A stretch of DNA of 64,000 bases from Pseudomonadota bacterium. GTDB lineage: Bacteria > Pseudomonadota > Gammaproteobacteria > Steroidobacterales > Woeseiaceae. Both the position numbers and the translations under genes were made by a program. Every line of letters begins with the position of its first letter. The first letter of the stretch is position 1. The stretch is from assembly GCA_022563255.1 (NCBI GenBank), contig JADFNS010000002.1, forward strand, positions 1 to 64,000, in the 5' to 3' direction. Shown one piece after another: positions 8,952 to 18,508 of the stretch. The notes under the pieces are model-generated. The model was not told where the DNA came from and did no database searches. It saw only the letters and a list, made by a program, of their open reading frames with translations.

Positions 8952-10407
8952 CCTTATTTTCGAAATATCACGCTCGGGGCGGCGCGCATTTGCCCAGGCG
9001 CCGCTCGACACGGCATCGTTGGCGATACCCGAATCGATGCTCCGCACAGACAAACCGCGCCTGCCGGAAGCTTCGGAGCTCCAGACGGTGCGCCATTTTA
9101 CGCGCTTGTCGCAAATGAATTTTTCGATCGACACGCAGTTTTACCCGCTGGGTTCCTGCACCATGAAATACAATCCGCGTGCGTGCAACGCGCTGGCGAT
9201 GCTACCGGGATTCGCGGGACGTCATCCGCTGGGCCCGGTCAGTCACGGCCAGGGATTTTTACGTTGCATGTACGAATTGCAAGAGATGTTGATGGACATC
9301 ACCGGAATGAAGGGCGTGTCGTTGACGCCGATGGCCGGTGCGCAGGGCGAGTTCGCCGGTGTCGCGATGATCAAGGCATACCATGAGGCCCGTGGTGACC
9401 ATGAGCGCGTGGAAATCATTTGTCCGGACGCAGCTCATGGCACCAATCCAGCGACGGCGACCATGTGCGGCTGCGTCGTGAAAGAGGTGCCGACCGGAGC
9501 GGACGGCGATATCGATTTTGCTGCGCTGCAGGCCGCAGTGGGCCCGCAGACGGCCGGCATCATGTTGACGAATCCGTCAACGCTCGGCGTGTTCGAACGA
9601 CGCATAAAAGAAGTTGCCAGGCTTGTCCACGACGCCGGTGGTTTGCTTTATTACGACGGTGCAAACCTGAACGCGATTCTGGGCAAAGTACGGCCAGGCG
9701 ATATGGACTTCGATGTCATTCACATGAATTTGCACAAGACGTTTTCGACGCCGCACGGCGGCGGTGGCCCGGGATCCGGAGCTGTCGGGGTCAATGATCG
9801 CCTGTTGCCGTTCATGCCGATCCCGATTGTCGGCAAGCGCGAAACAGATGACGGAACCGTCTACGACTGGCTGGACGAGAAAGAGTTGCCGCAAAGCATT
9901 GGTCGCTTGTCCGGCTTCATGGGCAACTCCGGAGTTTTGCTGCGTGCATACGTCTATATTCGGATGCTGGGTCGCGACGGTATGGCGCGAGTGTCACAGT
10001 ACGCCACGCTGAATGCGAATTATCTGGCAGTGCGCTTGCGCGACGCCGGCTTCGAGCTGGCGTATCCGGGGCGACGCGCCAGCCATGAGTTTATCGTGAC
10101 GCTAAAAAAAGAAGCCAGGTCGGCCAACCTGACCGCCATGGATGTCGCCAAGGCGCTGCTCGATAAAAATTACCACGCGCCGACAACCTATTTTCCGCTG
10201 CTGGTACCGGAGTGTTTGCTCATAGAGCCCACGGAGACCGAGAGCAAGGAGACGCTGGACAACTTTGTGGCGGCCATGATCGAAATCGCGACTGCGGCGC
10301 GGGAAGAGGGCGTCGAATTCAAGGAGGCGCCATACACTATGCCGGTGCGACGCCTCGACGACGTCAAAGCCGCGCGGCAGCTGGACCTGGTCTATCGACC
10401 TGGCTAA
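8944..10407 (+). CDS. gcvPB: Glycine dehydrogenase (decarboxylating) subunit 2
   Basis: 487 residues, the PLP-bearing half of the split P protein. The start at 8944 overlaps the Tpx-like gene by 8 bases; a farther upstream in-frame start would run through that gene. Landmarks are [14 protein letters not shown], the PLP lysine in [16 protein letters not shown] (Lys265), and HEFIVTL near the end. With GcvPA, GcvT, GcvH and a lipoamide dehydrogenase (not seen here) it completes glycine cleavage. It is the last gene of the riboswitch-controlled operon. Confidence 0.97.
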   Translation: MTDLIFEISRSGRRAFAQAPLDTASLAIPESMLRTDKPRLPEASELQTVRHFTRLSQMNFSIDTQFYPLGSCTMKYNPRACNALAMLPGFAGRHPLGPVSHGQGFLRCMYELQEMLMDITGMKGVSLTPMAGAQGEFAGVAMIKAYHEARGDHERVEIICPDAAHGTNPATATMCGCVVKEVPTGADGDIDFAALQAAVGPQTAGIMLTNPSTLGVFERRIKEVARLVHDAGGLLYYDGANLNAILGKVRPGDMDFDVIHMNLHKTFSTPHGGGGPGSGAVGVNDRLLPFMPIPIVGKRETDDGTVYDWLDEKELPQSIGRLSGFMGNSGVLLRAYVYIRMLGRDGMARVSQYATLNANYLAVRLRDAGFELAYPGRRASHEFIVTLKKEARSANLTAMDVAKALLDKNYHAPTTYFPLLVPECLLIEPTETESKETLDNFVAAMIEIATAAREEGVEFKEAPYTMPVRRLDDVKAARQLDLVYRPG

Positions 10408-10526
10408 ATGTGACCCTTGTTGTCGCGCTGGCGCCCTGATTTTGTTGCAATAGGGAACGGTCGGACCCATTGTCGGTCGAGTATAGAACCGGTGGGCGTT
10501 CGGCCCGAAAATTGATCAGGAATGCT

Positions 10527-13325
10527 ATGACGTACGGCAAGATTCTGGTGGCAGCAATTTCGTTGCTGGCGAGCATGACGGCGTTGGCCGCCGACGATAC
10601 CGCATGGGCCGAAACTCTGGAGCGTATCTCCTCGGGAGTGGTGTCGATCCGCGTGGACAGCACGCGGGCGTTTGATACCGAGTGGAACTCGTCCAGCCAG
10701 GCGACGGGCTTCGTCGTCGACGCGGAGCGCGGCATTATTCTTACGAACCGCCACGTTGTAACGCCGGGTCCGGTCGTGGCCGAGGCCGTTTTCCGCAACA
10801 ACGAAGAAGTGCGCCTGACGCCGATTTATCGCGATCCCGTCCACGATTTTGGATTTTTCCGCTACGACCCGTCAGAACTTCGCTATATCGTACCGGCGGA
10901 ATTGCCCCTCGTGCCCGACGGCGCTGGCATCGGCAGCGAAATTCGGGTGATTGGCAACGATGCTGGCGAGCAATTGTCGATACTTGCGGGCACGATCGCG
11001 CGCCTGGACCGGAAGGCTCCCGATTACGGGCGCGGCAAGTACAACGATTTCAATACGTTTTATTTTCAAGCCGCATCCGGAACGTCCGGTGGTTCGTCGG
11101 GTTCTCCGGTGGTCAATATCGACGGCGAAGTCGTGGCGCTGAATGCTGGCGCGAACAGCTCGGCGGCCAGTAGTTTTTTCCTGCCGCTCGACCGTGTTGC
11201 GCGCGCGTTGCGGGATCTGCAGGCGGGCAAATTCGTGACTCGTGGCACTTTGCAGACGATGTTCCAGAGGGAGCCGTACGATGAGCTGCGGCGATTGGGC
11301 CTGACGCCCGAGTCGGAGCGACGGGCACGCTCCGAAAATCCCGAGCAAACGGGCATGCTGGCCGTCGACCAGGTCATTCCCGGGTCCCCGGCTGCCGGCA
11401 AACTGGCGCCAGGGGATATCCTCATAAGCATCAACGGAGAACTCATTACGGAGTTCGTGCCACTTGCGGTATTGCTCGACAGCCACGTTGACGAGGAAAT
11501 CGAAGTCCGGGTTGAGCGCGGGGGCCGACCTTTGACTTACCAAATTCTGGTCGGTGATCTGCATGCGATTACTCCGGACGAGTACCTGGAGTTCGGGGAT
11601 GCGGTGGTCAATGTGCTTTCTTACCAGCAGGCGCGCCACTACAACCGCAAGGCGGAAGGCGTCTACGTCGCCAATCCGGGATACTTGCTTTCAAAAGCGG
11701 CCATTCCACGTGGCGCCGTAATCGTTGAGATGGACGGAGAAGAAATATCCGATCTCGATGATTTTGAAGCGAAGCTGGAGCAACTTGCGGACGGTGCGCG
11801 AGCGTCGGTTCGTTACGTCACAATGGAGAACCCGCAAAACTCGGTCGTGCGACTTTTAGAGATGGATCGCGTCTGGTTTCCGGCGCGACGCTGCGTCCGT
11901 GACGATACGACGGGTTCGTGGCCTTGCCGCGACCTGGCGCCGGGCCCGGCGCCCATGCCGCCAGAGGTAGGCAGCACCCACCTGGCAAGCTACGACGATG
12001 CCAGCGTCAATGCGATCGCGCCATCGCTGGTCGTGGTGACGTTCAATCTGCCGTACACGTTGTCGGGAGTTGCCGAGCGCCATTACTATGGCACCGGGCT
12101 GATCGTTGACAAAGATCGCGGTTACGTCGTCGTCGACCGAAATACAGTACCGATCGCGATCGGGGATGTGAAGATTACGTTCGCCGGTTCGCTCGAGGTA
12201 AGAGGCAAGATCGAGCAACTGCACCCGCTGCATAATTTCGCGATGGTATCCTACGATCCGGCGTCTATCGGCGACACGCCGGTCAGGAATGCGCGATTCA
12301 ATACGACACCGCTGCAGCCGGGCGACAAGGTGTGGGTTGTGGGCATCAAGGCCGATCACCAGCTTGTGCATCAGCGCAGTACCGTGTCGTCCGTTGATCC
12401 GTTGTTGTTGCCGCTGTCGCGCACGCTGCGCTTTCGCGATACCAATATCGAAGGCATCGATCTGGTCACTGCACCCGGCGATTTCGACGGCGTGATCGTT
12501 GACAGGAAAGGCCGCGTTTCTGCGAGTTGGTCGAGTTTCGATCTATCAAGCGGAGGTGACTCCGCCCAATTCAATCGCGGTGTCAGCAGTGAAGTGATTC
12601 AACAATTTGTCGAAACGGTTCGGGACGGGCGGCCGTTTTATTCCCTTGAAGCCGAATTCGTTTATGCGCCATTGTTCGCGGCTCGTAAGATGGGCGTTGG
12701 CGAGGAATGGATTGCGCGTCTGGAGAAAAATAATCCACTGCGGCGCAGAGCGCTCAGTATTACGCGACTCGTCGCGGACACTCCGGCTGCGCAATTGCTC
12801 AAGAACGGCGACATGGTGCTCGCCATTGACGGCAATGTCGTCACGTCTTACAGAGACCTCGAGAATGCGGTGCAGAAGCCCGAGGTCGTCGTCACTGTCT
12901 GGCGCAATGGCAGCGCGCAAGATCTCACGATTGAAACCGTAGCGTTGAGTGGGCGGGGTATCGACAGAGCCGTTTCCTGGGCAGGTGCATTGCTGCAAAA
13001 TCCGCATCGGGCGATGGCGGCGCAGCGAGGTATTGGTACCGACGGAGTGTACGTCGCCTACTTTAATTACGGCTCTCCCGCAACTCGTTACGGGTTGTGG
13101 GCAGGGCGTCGCGTCGTTGAGGTGAATGAGACGCCGACGCCGAATTTGCAAGCGTTCATAGACGCCGTGAAAGACATCCAGGATCGTGAATCCGTGCGAC
13201 TGAAAACCGTGACCTGGAATGGCACGGCCGAAGTGATTACGTTGAAGCTGGATACGCAAAACTGGCCGGCGTACGAGATTCGGCGAGACGAAGACGGCTG
13301 GAGGCGGGCCGATTTTGGTTCCTAG
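10527..13325 (+). CDS. Duplicated HtrA/Nma111-like serine protease with PDZ domains
   Basis: 932 residues with a signal peptide (cleaved near ALA-ADD), so it is probably periplasmic. The first trypsin-like domain is complete: His76 (TNRHVV), Asp107 (PVHDFGF) and Ser191 (GGSSGSPVV). PDZ-like domains follow at about 275-355 and 390-460. A second protease-like domain at about 495-700 is degenerate: His is Asn in VDRNTV, Asp is Asn in LHNFAM, and the Ser loop is lost. It ends with more PDZ-like segments. Segments such as YRDPVHDFGFF and RVIGNDAGEQLSIL match fungal Nma111 (HtrA2-like) proteins more closely than DegP. Start chosen at 10527 to expose the signal peptide. The M23 gene that follows is coupled. 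Confidence 0.88.
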   Translation: MTYGKILVAAISLLASMTALAADDTAWAETLERISSGVVSIRVDSTRAFDTEWNSSSQATGFVVDAERGIILTNRHVVTPGPVVAEAVFRNNEEVRLTPIYRDPVHDFGFFRYDPSELRYIVPAELPLVPDGAGIGSEIRVIGNDAGEQLSILAGTIARLDRKAPDYGRGKYNDFNTFYFQAASGTSGGSSGSPVVNIDGEVVALNAGANSSAASSFFLPLDRVARALRDLQAGKFVTRGTLQTMFQREPYDELRRLGLTPESERRARSENPEQTGMLAVDQVIPGSPAAGKLAPGDILISINGELITEFVPLAVLLDSHVDEEIEVRVERGGRPLTYQILVGDLHAITPDEYLEFGDAVVNVLSYQQARHYNRKAEGVYVANPGYLLSKAAIPRGAVIVEMDGEEISDLDDFEAKLEQLADGARASVRYVTMENPQNSVVRLLEMDRVWFPARRCVRDDTTGSWPCRDLAPGPAPMPPEVGSTHLASYDDASVNAIAPSLVVVTFNLPYTLSGVAERHYYGTGLIVDKDRGYVVVDRNTVPIAIGDVKITFAGSLEVRGKIEQLHPLHNFAMVSYDPASIGDTPVRNARFNTTPLQPGDKVWVVGIKADHQLVHQRSTVSSVDPLLLPLSRTLRFRDTNIEGIDLVTAPGDFDGVIVDRKGRVSASWSSFDLSSGGDSAQFNRGVSSEVIQQFVETVRDGRPFYSLEAEFVYAPLFAARKMGVGEEWIARLEKNNPLRRRALSITRLVADTPAAQLLKNGDMVLAIDGNVVTSYRDLENAVQKPEVVVTVWRNGSAQDLTIETVALSGRGIDRAVSWAGALLQNPHRAMAAQRGIGTDGVYVAYFNYGSPATRYGLWAGRRVVEVNETPTPNLQAFIDAVKDIQDRESVRLKTVTWNGTAEVITLKLDTQNWPAYEIRRDEDGWRRADFGS

Positions 13326-14277
13326 CAAGATTCTCGGGTCCTGGATATCGGTACCGATTCTGGTGCTGATGCTGTCGGTCTGTGGCGGCGCGACGGCGCA
13401 GACGCTCTACAAGTATCGCGGCGAAGACGGCGTGTGGATTTACACAGATCGGCCACCGGCGGAAGGACAAAAGACCGAACGCCGTAAATTGCAGCTGTCA
13501 TTCGTACCGCCCGAATTCGTGGTAACGCATGAAGCTGCGGGTACGATTATCAGGTTCGTGGCGCACAATGAGTTTCATGTACCGATCGAGGTTGAGATAC
13601 ATTTCGAGGAAATTACGGGTGTCGAATACCCGCACCCGGACGATCCGCTGCGCTGGGTAGTAGCAGCCCGCAGCGATCTGCAGTTATTAACCCTTGATGT
13701 TCTGCAGGAAGTCGCTCGACCTTTCGTCGATTACCAATACAAATACGCGCCGGGCGACCCCGCGGCGACTCATAGCGCCGGCGGCGGTTACCGGGCGCCG
13801 TTTTCTGTCGGCAGTGTTTTTCCCGTCGTGCAGGCCTATCCGGATGCAACGACGCATCGTGCCTACGACACAATGTATGCGGTCGATTTCGGGATGCCCG
13901 TGGGGACGGATATCGTCGCGGCGAGAAGCGGAGTCGTATTTGACGTAGCGACCGGCAATTACACAGGTGGGCTGGATACCCAGGGAAGCGGCAGGGAATC
14001 CAATATCGTTCGTATCCTGCACGATGACGGTACTTTCGCCATGTATTCGAACCTCAATTGGAATACGGTCAGGGTTCGGCCGGGCGATCGCGTGCGCGAG
14101 GGGCAATATATTGCCGATTCGGGAAATATGGATGTTTCGAGCGATCCGCATCTGCATTTTGCCGTGCAGAAAAATACGGGCTTGAAGACCGAGTCGATGC
14201 CAGTCAAGTTCAAAAGCCGAAATTCAGATAGCGTGATTCCGACGTCCGGGAGCACAGTGACGGCCTATCCCAACTGA
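13315..14277 (+). CDS. M23 family metallopeptidase with N-terminal DUF4124-like region
   Basis: 320 residues starting at TTG, 9 bases after GGAGG and inside the end of the HtrA-like gene (11-base overlap). The signal peptide ends near GGATA; it is followed by a short DUF4124-like motif (LYKYRGEDGVWIYTDRPP). The LytM/M23 fold occupies about 175-310, with YAVDFGMPVGTDIVAARSG, the late GDRVREGQYIADSGN and the HLHF zinc motif. The usual His four residues before the Asp of YAVDF is Met here; an upstream His in THRAYDTM may serve instead. Probably a periplasmic peptidoglycan endopeptidase or an amidase activator. Confidence 0.85.
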   Translation: MVPSKILGSWISVPILVLMLSVCGGATAQTLYKYRGEDGVWIYTDRPPAEGQKTERRKLQLSFVPPEFVVTHEAAGTIIRFVAHNEFHVPIEVEIHFEEITGVEYPHPDDPLRWVVAARSDLQLLTLDVLQEVARPFVDYQYKYAPGDPAATHSAGGGYRAPFSVGSVFPVVQAYPDATTHRAYDTMYAVDFGMPVGTDIVAARSGVVFDVATGNYTGGLDTQGSGRESNIVRILHDDGTFAMYSNLNWNTVRVRPGDRVREGQYIADSGNMDVSSDPHLHFAVQKNTGLKTESMPVKFKSRNSDSVIPTSGSTVTAYPN

Positions 14278-14280
14278 TTC

Positions 14281-14315
14281 TAAAAGGTGCCAGGTTTATT
14301 TAATGGCACCTTTTA
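14281..14315 (+). terminator. Bidirectional hairpin between convergent genes
   Basis: A perfect 12-bp inverted repeat (TAAAAGGTGCCA at 14281-14292, TGGCACCTTTTA at 14304-14315) with an 11-base AT-rich loop. The A and T runs on the two arms let it act as a terminator in both directions. Its right arm contains the stop codon of the minus-strand gene. Confidence 0.75.
14284..14301 (-). repeat. 18-bp dispersed repeat, copy 1
   Basis: On the minus strand this reads AAATAAACCTGGCACCTT, identical to 27978-27995 on the plus strand. Both copies lie at the 3' junction of convergent genes and touch a stop codon. This copy is part of a full hairpin. It may be a REP-like element. Confidence 0.6.
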
Positions 14316-16325
14316 GGGAAGCGCCTCCCAGGTTGTCACCGGCAATTCGCAGTGCGTGCCCACACAACGATAGGCAACGGTTTCTCCGTCGAACGCTTTG
14401 CGATCTGCGAGCGCTCCCGGCAAGCCGATTTCACTTGCTTCTATCGCGAATACCATTCTTCGTGGAGTGTAGACTTTCGCGGCAGAGTCGCGCCACCTGG
14501 CAATCTCGTCGGCCTGGCCACGGATAATGATCACTTCCGGGTGGTCCAGGTATTCCTCGAGTGCGGTCAGCAAACTGACATGCCCCTGCGGATACTGATC
14601 GATCGCCTGCCAGCTACCGCGCAAAGTGCGCTCCGCGGCATCCAGATAGCGCGTCTCTCCAAGCAGGAAGCCCAGCCGCTGCAGCGCGATCGCCGCGATG
14701 CCATTACCCGACGGTACCGCTTCGTCAGCGAGTGGCCTGGGCCTGTGAATCAACGCCTCATGGTCGTTGGCTGTGAAGTAGAAAGCGCCGTTATCGGTGT
14801 CCTCAAAATGCAACAGCAACAAGTCTGCGAGTTGCACAGCGAATAACAGGTGCCGCGTGTTCCAGCGCGATTGCAACAGTTCGAGAAGCGCGTCGAGCAA
14901 GAATGCATGATCGTCGAGATAGGCCGGGAATCTGGCCTCGCCGTCCTTGTAGCTGGCGAGCAGGCGGCCGTCACGCATCAGGTTTTCCTGAATAAAATCG
15001 GCGGCTTCAGCGGCCGCTGAAATCTGTTCGGGCTGTCCCAGCGAACGACCTGCGATGGCGAGGCCGCGAATCGCCAGCGCGTTCCAGGCGGTCAGCTGTT
15101 TGTCGTCACGTGCTGGAGGAACTCGTGTTAATCGCTCTTTCAGCAGCTTTTGTTTGGAGCGCTCAATCGACTCGCGGTCGGCATCGTTCGCGATGGGCTC
15201 GCGAACACTCAGGTGCCATTGACCCTCGAAATTGGCGTCCTGATTCAGCCCGAACCGGCAAGCGAATAGTTCATACTCATTGCCGAGCAATGCCTCGACC
15301 TGTTCCGGCGTCCATAAATAGTAAAGGCCTTCTGCGCCTTCGGAATCTGCATCTCGGGTTGAGAAGAATCCGCCGTTGTCCGCTTGCATATCGGCCAGCA
15401 TCCAGTCTGCCGTAGCGTTCGCCGTGTCGGCAAACATTTTCTCGCCCGTCGCGAGCGCCGCTTGAGCGTACAGCGCAAGCAGCGGGCCGTTGTCGTACAG
15501 CATTTTTTCGAAATGCGGTATCTGCCAGTAACGATCGACCGAGTAGCGACTGAAGCCGCCGCCAACATGGTCGAACAGTCCGCCGTCCGCCATACGGGTC
15601 AGTGTGAGAGTTGCCATGAAAAGCGCGTGCAGGTCCGGTTCATCGTCATTGGCGCTCGAATGCCAATGGCGCAAGAGTCGGCCGATGGTCGTCGGCTGTG
15701 GAAATTTTGGCGCCGAACCGAAACCGCCAAAATCCCGGTCAAATGTCTTGGCGAACGCATCTCGCGCGTGTTGCAGCGGGGTCGCATGCAGCTCAGTCGT
15801 TACGGCGGCTGCGGCAGGCTCGAGTCTCTTCAGGGCATCGAGTAACTGATCGCTCTGCTCGCGAATTTCATCGTTTTTGTCGGCGTAGTAAGCGGCAACG
15901 TTTTTGAGCAATGCGCCAAACGCCGGCAGGCCATGGCGAGCGTCCTTTGGAAAGTAGGTGCCACCGAAATACGGTCGCTGATCTTCGCCGTCCAGAAACA
16001 TCGTCAACGGCCAGCCACCGCCGCGCAGCGTTAGCAGTTGGTGTGCCTGCTGATAGATTTTATCGATATCCGGCCGCTCCTCGCGGTCGACTTTGATGTT
16101 GACGAACAGTTTGTTCATCAGGGCGGCTGTGGGTTCGTCCTCGAACGACTCATGAGCCATGACATGGCACCAGTGGCACGCCGAGTAGCCGATCGACAGC
16201 AGCACCGGTCTGCCGCTATTACGAGCCTCCTCGAAGGCCTCATCGCCCCACGGATACCAGTCGACCGGATTGTCAGCGTGCTGCTGCAGGTAAGGGCTGG
16301 ATTCCCTGGCAAGGCGGTTCGGCAT
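14313..16325 (-). CDS. Thioredoxin-domain/glycoside-hydrolase-like protein (YyaL/SSP411 family)
   Basis: 670 residues, the usual length for the YyaL/SPATA20 family. An N-terminal thioredoxin-like DUF255 domain (about 5-165) carries CHWC at residues 50-53 and [15 protein letters not shown] helical toroid resembling six-hairpin glycosidases follows (about 190-560). Cellular function is not established for the family. It is cytosolic as judged by the absent signal peptide. It is a single gene, convergent with the M23 gene and divergent from lgt. Confidence 0.93.
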   Translation of the reverse strand: MPNRLARESSPYLQQHADNPVDWYPWGDEAFEEARNSGRPVLLSIGYSACHWCHVMAHESFEDEPTAALMNKLFVNIKVDREERPDIDKIYQQAHQLLTLRGGGWPLTMFLDGEDQRPYFGGTYFPKDARHGLPAFGALLKNVAAYYADKNDEIREQSDQLLDALKRLEPAAAAVTTELHATPLQHARDAFAKTFDRDFGGFGSAPKFPQPTTIGRLLRHWHSSANDDEPDLHALFMATLTLTRMADGGLFDHVGGGFSRYSVDRYWQIPHFEKMLYDNGPLLALYAQAALATGEKMFADTANATADWMLADMQADNGGFFSTRDADSEGAEGLYYLWTPEQVEALLGNEYELFACRFGLNQDANFEGQWHLSVREPIANDADRESIERSKQKLLKERLTRVPPARDDKQLTAWNALAIRGLAIAGRSLGQPEQISAAAEAADFIQENLMRDGRLLASYKDGEARFPAYLDDHAFLLDALLELLQSRWNTRHLLFAVQLADLLLLHFEDTDNGAFYFTANDHEALIHRPRPLADEAVPSGNGIAAIALQRLGFLLGETRYLDAAERTLRGSWQAIDQYPQGHVSLLTALEEYLDHPEVIIIRGQADEIARWRDSAAKVYTPRRMVFAIEASEIGLPGALADRKAFDGETVAYRCVGTHCELPVTTWEALP

Positions 16326-16354
16326 TGATCGGACTCTCTGTGGCGGCAGCCACT

Positions 16355-16382
16355 ATGACAGGTACTGAAAACTGATTATGAT
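16355..16382 (+). promoter_or_regulatory. Probable promoter of lgt-thyA-folA
   Basis: ATGACA (16355-16360, 5/6 to -35) and TATGAT (16377-16382, 5/6 to -10) with a 16-base spacer, ending 32 bases before the lgt ATG. Confidence 0.55.
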
Positions 16383-16414
16383 ACGCGTCTTGATTTTATG
16401 GCGAGCCGGATTTC

Positions 16415-17206
16415 ATGCTGACATTCCCCGAGATCGACCCGGTCATCTTCGCTGCCGGACCTCTCAAAATTCGCTGGTACGGGCTGATGTACGTGATCGG
16501 TTTTGTGCTTGCCTGGTGGCTCGCCAGGCGTCGCTGCCGGCGCGACGACTCGCCGGTCAACGCGGAGCAGGTCGACGACCTGCTGTTTTACGGCATGTTG
16601 GGCGTCATTATCGGCGGCCGGGTTGGTTATGCGATCGTTTATGGCTGGGATCAATTGACCAGCGATCCGCTGTATCTCTTCAAGATTACTCAGGGTGGAA
16701 TGTCTTTCCATGGAGGACTTGCCGGCGTGGCGATCGCGATGTGGCTCTACGGGCGCAAGCTGGGCCACTCGATCTGGCGCATGACGGATTTCGTTGTGCC
16801 CATCGTGCCGCTAGGCTTAGGGTTTGGACGCATCGGCAATTTCATCAACGGTGAGCTTTGGGGCAAACCGACGGATGTACCCTGGGCGTTCGTGGTCAAC
16901 GGCGTATCGAGGCATGCATCGCAGCTGTACGAAGCGCTCCTGGAAGGCTTCCTGCTGTTCGTGATTTTGTGGTTCTATTCCGCCAGACCGCGTCCCTACC
17001 TGGCCGTGACTGCGATGTTTCTGATTTTTTACGGCGTATTTCGCTTCGCCGTCGAATTCGTGCGCCTTCCGGACAAGGATCCCGGGTACCTGGCATACGG
17101 CTGGGTGACGATGGGACAGGTTTTGAGTGCGCCGATGGTTATCGCGGGCGTCATCCTGATAACGATGGCCTACCGTCGGGCAAATGCTTTGCAGGAGGCA
17201 TCCTGA
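16415..17206 (+). CDS. lgt: Prolipoprotein diacylglyceryl transferase
   Basis: 263 residues, a multi-helix inner-membrane enzyme that moves diacylglycerol from phosphatidylglycerol to the lipobox cysteine of prolipoproteins. Family marks are [15 protein letters not shown], the [11 protein letters not shown] loop, and the signature [17 protein letters not shown]. Its substrates in this window would include RlpA and LolB. It is followed after one base by thyA, a common lgt-thyA pairing. Confidence 0.97.
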   Translation: MLTFPEIDPVIFAAGPLKIRWYGLMYVIGFVLAWWLARRRCRRDDSPVNAEQVDDLLFYGMLGVIIGGRVGYAIVYGWDQLTSDPLYLFKITQGGMSFHGGLAGVAIAMWLYGRKLGHSIWRMTDFVVPIVPLGLGFGRIGNFINGELWGKPTDVPWAFVVNGVSRHASQLYEALLEGFLLFVILWFYSARPRPYLAVTAMFLIFYGVFRFAVEFVRLPDKDPGYLAYGWVTMGQVLSAPMVIAGVILITMAYRRANALQEAS

Positions 17207-17207
17207 C

Positions 17208-18002
17208 ATGCAGCAGTACCTCGATTTGATGCGCCACGTGCGCGACAACGGAACCGTCAAAGACGACCGCACGGGCATTGGTACCGTGAGCGTGTTTGGT
17301 TACCAAATGCGCTTTGATCTGAGCGCCGGGTTCCCGCTCGTCACGACCAAAAAACTGCATTTACGCTCGATTATCCACGAGCTTCTGTGGTTCCTCAGCG
17401 GCGACAGCAACATTCGCTACCTCAAAGAAAACGGCATCTCGATCTGGGACAAGTGGGCGGACGACGACGGTGAACTCGGACCCGTGTACGGCGTGCAATG
17501 GCGCCGCTGGCCGACGCCCGATGGAGGATCCATTGATCAGATAGCGCAGATCATGCAGCAGTTGCGCGAGAATCCGAATTCGCGGCGTATTTTGCTCAGC
17601 GCCTGGAACGTCGCTGAGATCGAAAACATGGCGCTGCCGCCGTGTCATTGCCTGTTCCAGTTTTACGTCGCGGAAGGCAAATTGTCCTGCCAGTTGTATC
17701 AGCGCAGCTGCGATATTTTTCTGGGCGTGCCGTTCAATATTGCGTCCTATGCACTGCTCACCCATATGCTGGCGCAGCAAGCGGATCTGGCGGTCGGTGA
17801 TTTTATCTGGACCGGCGGTGATTGCCACCTGTACCTAAACCACCTCGAGCAGGCCGACGAGCAATTAAGCCGCGAGATATTGCCGCTGCCGCGCCTCGCG
17901 ATCAAACGGCGACCCGACAGCATTTTCGATTATCAGTACGAGGATTTCGAAATTCTCAATTACGAGTCCCACCCACACATCAAGGCCGCTATCGCGGTCT
18001 GA
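17208..18002 (+). CDS. thyA: Thymidylate synthase
   Basis: 264 residues, the same length as the E. coli enzyme. It converts dUMP to dTMP using methylene-THF. Cys146 lies in the expected [10 protein letters not shown] context, the arginine motif is in DRTGIGT, and the [18 protein letters not shown] signature is intact. The ATG at 17208 follows GCAGGAGGC. folA starts 11 bases after its stop; together the pair regenerates THF from the dihydrofolate that ThyA produces. Confidence 0.98.
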   Translation: MQQYLDLMRHVRDNGTVKDDRTGIGTVSVFGYQMRFDLSAGFPLVTTKKLHLRSIIHELLWFLSGDSNIRYLKENGISIWDKWADDDGELGPVYGVQWRRWPTPDGGSIDQIAQIMQQLRENPNSRRILLSAWNVAEIENMALPPCHCLFQFYVAEGKLSCQLYQRSCDIFLGVPFNIASYALLTHMLAQQADLAVGDFIWTGGDCHLYLNHLEQADEQLSREILPLPRLAIKRRPDSIFDYQYEDFEILNYESHPHIKAAIAV

Positions 18003-18013
18003 CAGAGAACCTC

Positions 18014-18508
18014 GTGATCAGCATGATCGTTGCTGTGTCGACGAACAATGTCATCGGCCTGCACGGCGAACTTCCGTGGAAAATTTCAGATGACCTGAAG
18101 CGCTTCAAGCAACTGACTATGGGAAAACCCATCGTCATGGGGCGCGTGACCTGGGAGTCGATCGGACGTCCCTTGCCCGGTCGTCAAAATATTGTGGTGA
18201 CTCGGCAGGCGGGCTTTTCTGCGCAAGGATGTGAGGTCGCCACGTCGCCCGCGGCGGCCTTGAATCTCGCCTTGGGTGCAGAGGAAATCATGATCATTGG
18301 TGGCCGCCAGATCTACGACTTGTTTTTGCCATTAGCCGACCGGCTGCACGTCACGCGCGTCCAGGCGGACGTTCGCGGCGATACCTTCTTTCCCGACATT
18401 GACGAGGGCGAGTGGCGCCTCGTGTTCAATGAGGCGCATGCGGCCACCGCGACGAACGAATTCGCTTTTGAATTCATAACTTACGAACGGCGTCGGTCGC
18501 CAACCTAA
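18014..18508 (+). CDS. folA: Dihydrofolate reductase
   Basis: 164 residues. The GTG at 18014 was chosen because it gives MISMIVAVSTNNVIG, the normal DHFR start; an ATG three codons later is possible. It has LPWKISDDLKRFKQLT with the catalytic Asp, the MGRVTWESIGRPLPGR cofactor motif and IIGGRQIYDLFLP. It reduces dihydrofolate with NADPH. Its stop codon overlaps that of the convergent kynureninase gene by three bases, leaving no room for a terminator between them. Confidence 0.97.
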   Translation: MISMIVAVSTNNVIGLHGELPWKISDDLKRFKQLTMGKPIVMGRVTWESIGRPLPGRQNIVVTRQAGFSAQGCEVATSPAAALNLALGAEEIMIIGGRQIYDLFLPLADRLHVTRVQADVRGDTFFPDIDEGEWRLVFNEAHAATATNEFAFEFITYERRRSPT

